Shown here: piece after piece, positions 59,716 to 64,000 of the stretch
Layout: the number at the start of each line of letters is the position of its first letter
Position numbering within the stretch: the stretch's first letter is position 1
Assembly: GCF_036321025.1 (NCBI RefSeq)
Contig: NZ_JAZAPB010000001.1
Location: 1,240,001-1,304,000 of the forward strand
Reading direction: 5' to 3'
Source of the DNA: Alteraurantiacibacter hainanensis
Lineage (GTDB): Bacteria; Pseudomonadota; Alphaproteobacteria; Sphingomonadales; Sphingomonadaceae
Length of the DNA: 64,000 bases
The notes under the pieces: generated by a model
What the model was told of the DNA's origin: nothing
The model's input: the letters and a program-made list of their open reading frames with translations, nothing else
Database searches by the model: none
Made by a program: the position numbers and the translations under genes

Positions 59716-60390
59716 TCAGCCGGTACGGAACCGCGCGCGGTAGAACTGCGGGAAGTTCGCCTCCAGCGCTTCCACCTTGGGCGCATCCCAGCGCCGGATA
59801 TAGGCGCTCTGCGGGTTTTTCAGCATGTAGTCCTGGTGGTATTCCTCCGCCTCGTAGAAGGTACGGTGGCGCTCGACGGCCACGGCCATTGGACGATCCC
59901 ACACGCCGGAGCGGCCCATCTGGGCGACGTAGGCTTCCGCCACTTCACGCTGTTCGTCGGTGACGGGCACGATGGCGGCGCGATACTGCGGTCCGCGGTC
60001 GGGGCCCTGGCGGTTGTGCAGCGTGGGGTCCGCACCCACGGAAAACAGGATCTGCAGCAGCTGGTCGTATCGGATTACCGACGGATCGTAGGTTACCCGC
60101 ACGGCTTCGGCGTGGCCGGTGGAGCCGGAAACGACCTGACGATAGGTAGCGGTGCCCGCACTGCCGCCGTGATAGCCTGCTACGGCGCTGGTCACGCCGC
60201 GCGTATGACTGAACACACCTTCGATTCCCCAGAAGCAGCCACCCGCGAAGATTGCGGTCTGCAGGCCGCTTTCGTTGGCCTGTCGCGCCGCGACCGGCGC
60301 ATCGAACACCTCTTCGGCAAAGGCGGTCGAGGGAAGTGCGCAGGCCGAAAGGCCAAGCGCGGCGGCTGCGAGAATCGACTTGATAGTCAT
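59716..60390 (-). CDS. msrA: Exported peptide-methionine (S)-S-oxide reductase
   Basis: 224 aa with a signal sequence of about 25 residues (cleavage near AFA; a lipobox-like LSAC with Cys17 is also present). The catalytic GCFWG has Cys52 as the nucleophile, and the conserved YHGGSAGTATYRQVVSGSTGHAE segment is intact. It repairs methionine-S-sulfoxide in envelope proteins. The ribosome binding site GGAGG lies inside the end of the small upstream open frame. It pairs in function with the exported MsrB at 28.3 kb. Confidence 0.94.
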   Translation of the reverse strand: MTIKSILAAAALGLSACALPSTAFAEEVFDAPVAARQANESGLQTAIFAGGCFWGIEGVFSHTRGVTSAVAGYHGGSAGTATYRQVVSGSTGHAEAVRVTYDPSVIRYDQLLQILFSVGADPTLHNRQGPDRGPQYRAAIVPVTDEQREVAEAYVAQMGRSGVWDRPMAVAVERHRTFYEAEEYHQDYMLKNPQSAYIRRWDAPKVEALEANFPQFYRARFRTG

Positions 60391-60494
60391 TAGAGTCCTC
60401 CGAGTTGCGGCAGGATATTCGCTGCAAGTATTACAGCGGTTACTGCGAAACCCGCAAGGAAGGAGCGGTAGAGTTCGGCGTTGAACAGTTCCAT
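60390..60494 (-). CDS. Possible 34-aa membrane peptide upstream of msrA
   Basis: MELFNAELYRSFLAGFAVTA and a further hydrophobic stretch ending NILPQLGGL: one predicted membrane helix. Its TAA overlaps the msrA ATG by one base (TAATG), and the msrA ribosome binding site is inside it, so it may couple msrA translation. No clear ribosome binding site of its own. It could also be only the non-coding leader of msrA. Confidence 0.5.
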   Translation of the reverse strand: MELFNAELYRSFLAGFAVTAVILAANILPQLGGL

Positions 60495-60601
60495 CGGTAT
60501 CGGTCCAGTCGGTCGTAAGTGTGCGTTTTCATCTCTGAAACTAGATCACACTTGCTTTCGAGGGACTGAATTTTGGACAAAACCGCCCGGAGTTCGCCGC
60601 A

Positions 60602-60630
60602 CCGTGGCAACGACTTGTCGTGTGCCACGG
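60602..60630. other. Inverted repeat downstream of purH
   Basis: CCGTGGCAACGAC-TT-GTCGTGTGCCACGG: 13 pairs with one bulged G and a two-base centre, 23 bp after the purH stop. No T-run follows on either strand, so it could be a Rho-assisted terminator, an mRNA-stability hairpin or a protein-binding palindrome for the divergent msrA unit. Confidence 0.55.
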
Positions 60631-60652
60631 CGATCCGGGCCGATGTGGCCGC

Positions 60653-62275
60653 TCAGTGGCGGAAATGGCGCATCCCGGTAAACACCATGGCAATTCCCGC
60701 CTCGTCGGCGGCCGCGATCACTTCCTCGTCGCGCATCGAGCCGCCCGGCTGGATCACCATCGTCGCCCCGGCCTCAACCGCGCTGAGCAGACCATCGGCG
60801 AAGGGGAAGAAGGCGTCTGATGCCACGGCGCTTCCCACGGTGCGGGGCTTTTCCCATCCGGCGGTCTCGGCAGCTTCGCGCGCCCGCAGCGCTGCGATGC
60901 GAGAGGAATCGCGGCGATTCATCTGTCCCGCGCCGATCCCCGCCGTCACGCCATCCCTGGCATAGACGATGGCGTTGGACTTGACGTGCTTGGCCACCTT
61001 CCATGCAAACAGCGCATCGGCCACTTCCTGGTCGGTAGGCTTGCGGTTGGTGACTACCGTCAGATCGTCCGCGCCCACCACGCCGTTGTCGCGCGATTGC
61101 AGCAGCATCCCGCCGGCGATGGTCTTCATCTGGAAGCCGGGGCGTTCGGGCCGGGGCAGGTCGTCCACCAGCAGCAGGCGCAGGTTCGTTTTCGCGGCGA
61201 AGGCCTTTCGCGCGGCATCGTCCGCGCCCGGCGCGATCACCACCTCGGTGAAGATCTCGCAGATCGCCTCTGCCGTCGGGCCATCGAGCGGACGGTTGAC
61301 GGCAACGATGCCGCCGAACGCCGAAACGGGGTCGCAGGCAAGCGCCTGTTGCCATGCCTCAAGCAGACTTGAGCTTTGTGCAACACCGCACGGATTCGCG
61401 TGTTTCACGATCACCACGGAGGGGTCGCCGCCTGCGAATTCGGCCACCAGTTCCAGCGCCGCATCGGCATCGTTGTAATTGTTGTAGGACAGCGCCTTGC
61501 CCTGCACCTGCTCCGCCTGCGGAATGCCCTGCGTGCCCGCGGCCTGCGGCAGGTACACCGCCGCCGACTGGTGCGGGTTCTCGCCGTAGCGCAGCTCGTC
61601 CTTCTTCGTGAAAGCGAGCGGCATCTTGTCGACGAACGGGGTGGCCTTCAGCGCCTCCATCCCCAGCGGGTTGGTGAAGGCATCGCCGAATGCGAACCAG
61701 TTGGCGATGGCGGCGTCGTAGCTGGCGGTCTTGGCGAAGGCCTTGGCCGCCATGCGGGTGCGGAACGCCAGCGTCGTTGCACCATCGTGTTCGGCCAGTT
61801 CCTCCACCAGTTCGCCGTAGTCCTCCGGATCGGTGACGATGGTGACGAACCGGTGGTTCTTGCTGGCCGATCGCACCATGGCCGGGCCGCCGATATCGAT
61901 GTTTTCCACCACGTCCTCGCGGCTGGCGCCGCGGGCCACGGTTTCCTCGAACGGGTAGAGGTTGACCACCAGCAGGTCGATCGCGCCGATATCGTGCGCG
62001 TCCATCGAGGCGGTGTGATCGGCATCGTCGCGCACGGCCAGCAGGCCGCCATGGACTCCCGGATGCAGCGTCTTCACTCGGCCGTCCATCATCTCGGGAA
62101 AGCCGGTGATGTCGGAAACGTCCAACACGTCCAGCCCGGCATCGCGAAGCGCCCGCGCGGTGCCTCCGGTGGAGACAAGTTCCACTCCGCCTTTCGCAAG
62201 CCTGCCGGCCAGTTCGACAATACCCGTCTTGTCGGACACCGAGAGGAGCGCCCGCTTGATCGCAACATCAGTCAT
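60653..62275 (-). CDS. purH: Bifunctional AICAR transformylase/IMP cyclohydrolase
   Basis: 540 aa. The N-terminal MGS-like IMP cyclohydrolase domain (about 1-200) has STGGTARALRDAGL and the ending HPGVHGGLLA. The C-terminal AICAR transformylase domain has KHANPCGVA and ends with the conserved PGGSMRDEEVIAAADE. It performs the last two steps of IMP synthesis. It follows the heparinase-like gene by 10 bp on the same strand and is likely in an operon with it. No purine riboswitch is visible upstream, since the upstream gene is so close. Confidence 0.97.
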   Translation of the reverse strand: MTDVAIKRALLSVSDKTGIVELAGRLAKGGVELVSTGGTARALRDAGLDVLDVSDITGFPEMMDGRVKTLHPGVHGGLLAVRDDADHTASMDAHDIGAIDLLVVNLYPFEETVARGASREDVVENIDIGGPAMVRSASKNHRFVTIVTDPEDYGELVEELAEHDGATTLAFRTRMAAKAFAKTASYDAAIANWFAFGDAFTNPLGMEALKATPFVDKMPLAFTKKDELRYGENPHQSAAVYLPQAAGTQGIPQAEQVQGKALSYNNYNDADAALELVAEFAGGDPSVVIVKHANPCGVAQSSSLLEAWQQALACDPVSAFGGIVAVNRPLDGPTAEAICEIFTEVVIAPGADDAARKAFAAKTNLRLLLVDDLPRPERPGFQMKTIAGGMLLQSRDNGVVGADDLTVVTNRKPTDQEVADALFAWKVAKHVKSNAIVYARDGVTAGIGAGQMNRRDSSRIAALRAREAAETAGWEKPRTVGSAVASDAFFPFADGLLSAVEAGATMVIQPGGSMRDEEVIAAADEAGIAMVFTGMRHFRH

Positions 62276-62285
62276 GCCAAGAAAT

Positions 62286-64000
62286 CTATCCCATGCGTTT
62301 GAGCAGCCAGGCGAAATTACCGCCGCCGCGCGAGGCGAATCCCTCTATCACAAGCTGGTGTACCGGATGCGGCCGGCCATTGCCATCGACCCACAGGCTC
62401 TCTTCGACCTGCAGGCTTTCCGATCCGCTGACGAATTGCCACAGGCTGCCGTCGGGCAGCACCAGGCTGGCATGGCGGCCGCTGTCGCCAAGGCTGGCTT
62501 CGACGTGACGGCCCAGGTGGAACCGTATGGCGAAGGGCACCTTGCCGCGCTTGCCCTTTCGACCCGAGGGGATAAGCACGTCCTCTCCGCGAAGTTCCTG
62601 CCCGTCGTCGCGCAGCATCAGGATGCGCCGGTGCAGCAGGCCGAAGCGTGCGGCATAGCCATCGTGGCTTGCCTCAAGCCGGGTGGCGCTGCCGTTCTCC
62701 AGCTTCACCTGCCGGGTGTCGATCTCCACTTCGCCCACGCCGTGGCCCAGCTTGCCGTCGATCAGCACGGCGGTGGAATTGGCATCGCCCAGCACCAGCG
62801 TGGAATGGGCCGCCGTGGCGCGCAGGCCCTGTTCGATACGCACCGGCACCTGGCCGCCCGCCAGCGCCGCGCCTCCGCAGTTCACCACCAGCCGGTGTTC
62901 GCCGTGGCTGAATTCGAAGGCGAGGGTGGAGGCGCAGCCGTGGCGCGCATGGCGGCCGAGCGGCGGCGGCGACCCGTCCAGCAGCAGAGTAGCCTTGCGG
63001 GCGGTGACGCGCTGGTAGCCCCAGCCGCTGGGATCCTTCAGCGGGCGCGCGCGCACTCCGCTCGCCCCGATCAGTGCGGACAGGCGAGAGGCGCGCGTAG
63101 CCCCGCTGCCCTGCCAGTTGCCCAGTCCGCCGTCGCCGTGCGTCAGCGCGAGCAGCGGCGGCACTAGCATGTGCAGCATGGTATCCAGCAGCTGCGGCGG
63201 CTTCTGCTCTGCCGCGGCATAGCACGCGCGCAGGTCCACCAGCCCGGCGATTGCCTGCATCTGCGCATCGGGGCTGCGCGAAAGCAGTCCGCCATCCTCG
63301 CCCACCGCCTCGCCGAGGGCGCGCGCAAGGGCGGCCTCCCCGTAAAGACGGCGCGGCTTGCCTTCCGGCAGCAGCAGTCCTGCGGCGATCACGGCGCACC
63401 ATCCGGTCATCTCGCCCAGCCGATCGTCAGCCTTGCCGGCGTTGCGATCCAGCCAGCGCGCGGTATCGGCCATGGCAGCAAGTGCGCGATCTCGCAGCGC
63501 CCGGTCGCTGCCCGACAGCAGCAAGGGCGCGTGGACCAGCCACGACATCAGTCGCAGCCCGGCATTCTCCACCTTCCAAGCCGATCCCTTGCCGATGACG
63601 GGGTTGGCGTCGAGCCAGCTAACCAGCAGTCGTTCCGCCACCTGCCGGCACTGCGGCGGAGTGCCCGAACTGGCAAGGTCGCGCAGCCAGGTGAAGCCCT
63701 GCACCACCCGCTCGAACGGAGAGCTGAGATTGCCGAGCGGCCCCATGTCCACCTGCGCGAACGGGGCCTTGACGCCATGAATGTAGAAATGCCCCGCACG
63801 CAGCGCCATTCCGGCAGCGCGGTCTCCCTCCAGCGGAGACTGCACGCGCGCCTGCAGGCGTGGGCGAAGCGGCTTGCGGAAGGGCGCGACGATGGTGGAA
63901 TGCGACACGCCCAGCTGGAATGCCAGCCGCATAAGCCTTTCGCTGGGAGATGCCGAGGGCGGGCTGAAATCGGTGACCACCAGCGCGCGGCTCTTGGCCA
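62286..64000 (-). CDS. Heparinase II/III family protein (partial)
   Basis: The frame stays open to the right edge (GTG at 63980 is in frame but AKSRAL precedes it without a stop), so the start may be outside the window. At least 571 residues are visible. An alpha/alpha-toroid domain (about the first 300) is followed by the C-terminal beta-sandwich with AHSTLVLGDANSTAVL and the HDGYAARFGLLHRR segment of heparinase II/III. Such lyases cleave acidic polysaccharides, but bacterial members with no signal peptide in sphingomonads are often uncharacterised. No signal can be judged here. Confidence 0.83.
   Translation of the reverse strand, partial: AKSRALVVTDFSPPSASPSERLMRLAFQLGVSHSTIVAPFRKPLRPRLQARVQSPLEGDRAAGMALRAGHFYIHGVKAPFAQVDMGPLGNLSSPFERVVQGFTWLRDLASSGTPPQCRQVAERLLVSWLDANPVIGKGSAWKVENAGLRLMSWLVHAPLLLSGSDRALRDRALAAMADTARWLDRNAGKADDRLGEMTGWCAVIAAGLLLPEGKPRRLYGEAALARALGEAVGEDGGLLSRSPDAQMQAIAGLVDLRACYAAAEQKPPQLLDTMLHMLVPPLLALTHGDGGLGNWQGSGATRASRLSALIGASGVRARPLKDPSGWGYQRVTARKATLLLDGSPPPLGRHARHGCASTLAFEFSHGEHRLVVNCGGAALAGGQVPVRIEQGLRATAAHSTLVLGDANSTAVLIDGKLGHGVGEVEIDTRQVKLENGSATRLEASHDGYAARFGLLHRRILMLRDDGQELRGEDVLIPSGRKGKRGKVPFAIRFHLGRHVEASLGDSGRHASLVLPDGSLWQFVSGSESLQVEESLWVDGNGRPHPVHQLVIEGFASRGGGNFAWLLKRMG

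Noticed and set aside
1..64000. Insertion sequences, phage genes, CRISPR arrays, rRNA or toxin-antitoxin modules
   Set aside because: I looked for transposase, integrase, Cas and rRNA signatures and for regularly spaced direct repeats, and found none. The lone ribbon-helix-helix protein at 580-825 has no toxin partner.

Overview
The window looks like chromosomal DNA of a high-GC alphaproteobacterium of the order Sphingomonadales, most likely a marine Erythrobacteraceae-type organism. This placement is by recall of family resemblance, not by a search. The supporting features are a very long (180-kDa class) NAD-dependent glutamate dehydrogenase, a cysN/cysC fusion, a TonB-dependent receptor beside a catabolic cluster, a lone IHF-beta gene, and many short-spaced operons with ATGA or TGATG overlaps. 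No insertion sequence, integrase, phage gene, CRISPR array or rRNA was seen.

Layout. 0-9.6 kb: a membrane-anchored LuxR-type regulator cut by the left edge, a ribbon-helix-helix protein, galU, an exported M23 peptidase, a glnE-bcp-DUF455 operon, and a lipoprotein M28 peptidase coupled to agmatine deiminase. 9.6-15 kb: sulfate assimilation (cysD, cysNC, cysQ), facing two tandem TSUP (TauE/SafE-like) permeases that follow thrS. 17-28.8 kb: an alpha/beta hydrolase with a luciferase-like oxidoreductase, the giant glutamate dehydrogenase, a ferredoxin-reductase-like flavoprotein, queG, a NatAB-type ABC exporter and an exported msrB. 28.8-33.5 kb: a surface-glycan-type operon (UDP-galactopyranose-mutase-like flavoprotein, GtrA-like protein, STT3/AglB-like GT-C protein), a tandem PilZ protein and tRNA-Leu(UAA).

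33.6-49.3 kb is the least ordinary region. A rightward operon (GMC oxidoreductase, two metallo-beta-lactamase-fold hydrolases, a beta-hydroxyacid dehydrogenase, a small exported protein) converges on a leftward operon of nine packed genes (serine hydrolase, carboxymuconolactone decarboxylase, two NTF2/SnoaL-like proteins, SDR, second serine hydrolase, phytoene-desaturase-like flavoprotein, a 71-aa protein, second SDR). A CmcJ/NvfI-type dioxygenase and a TonB receptor diverge from a 356-bp control region. Both convergent operons carry nearly the same TAAC-N4-GTTA palindrome just ahead of their first gene, which suggests one shared regulator not encoded in the island. I read this as an uncharacterised uptake-and-catabolism system for a lactone- or ester-containing, probably cyclic, compound. 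The substrate cannot be named from sequence.

49.4-64 kb: ihfB, a GntR regulator diverging from a POT peptide transporter with two exported amidohydrolases (the second lacks the usual metal-binding histidines), nnrU-like, an exported protein of unknown function, an ABHD13-like hydrolase with dxs, a Zur-like regulator, an exported msrA preceded by a possible 34-aa membrane peptide, purH, and a heparinase II/III-family protein cut by the right edge.
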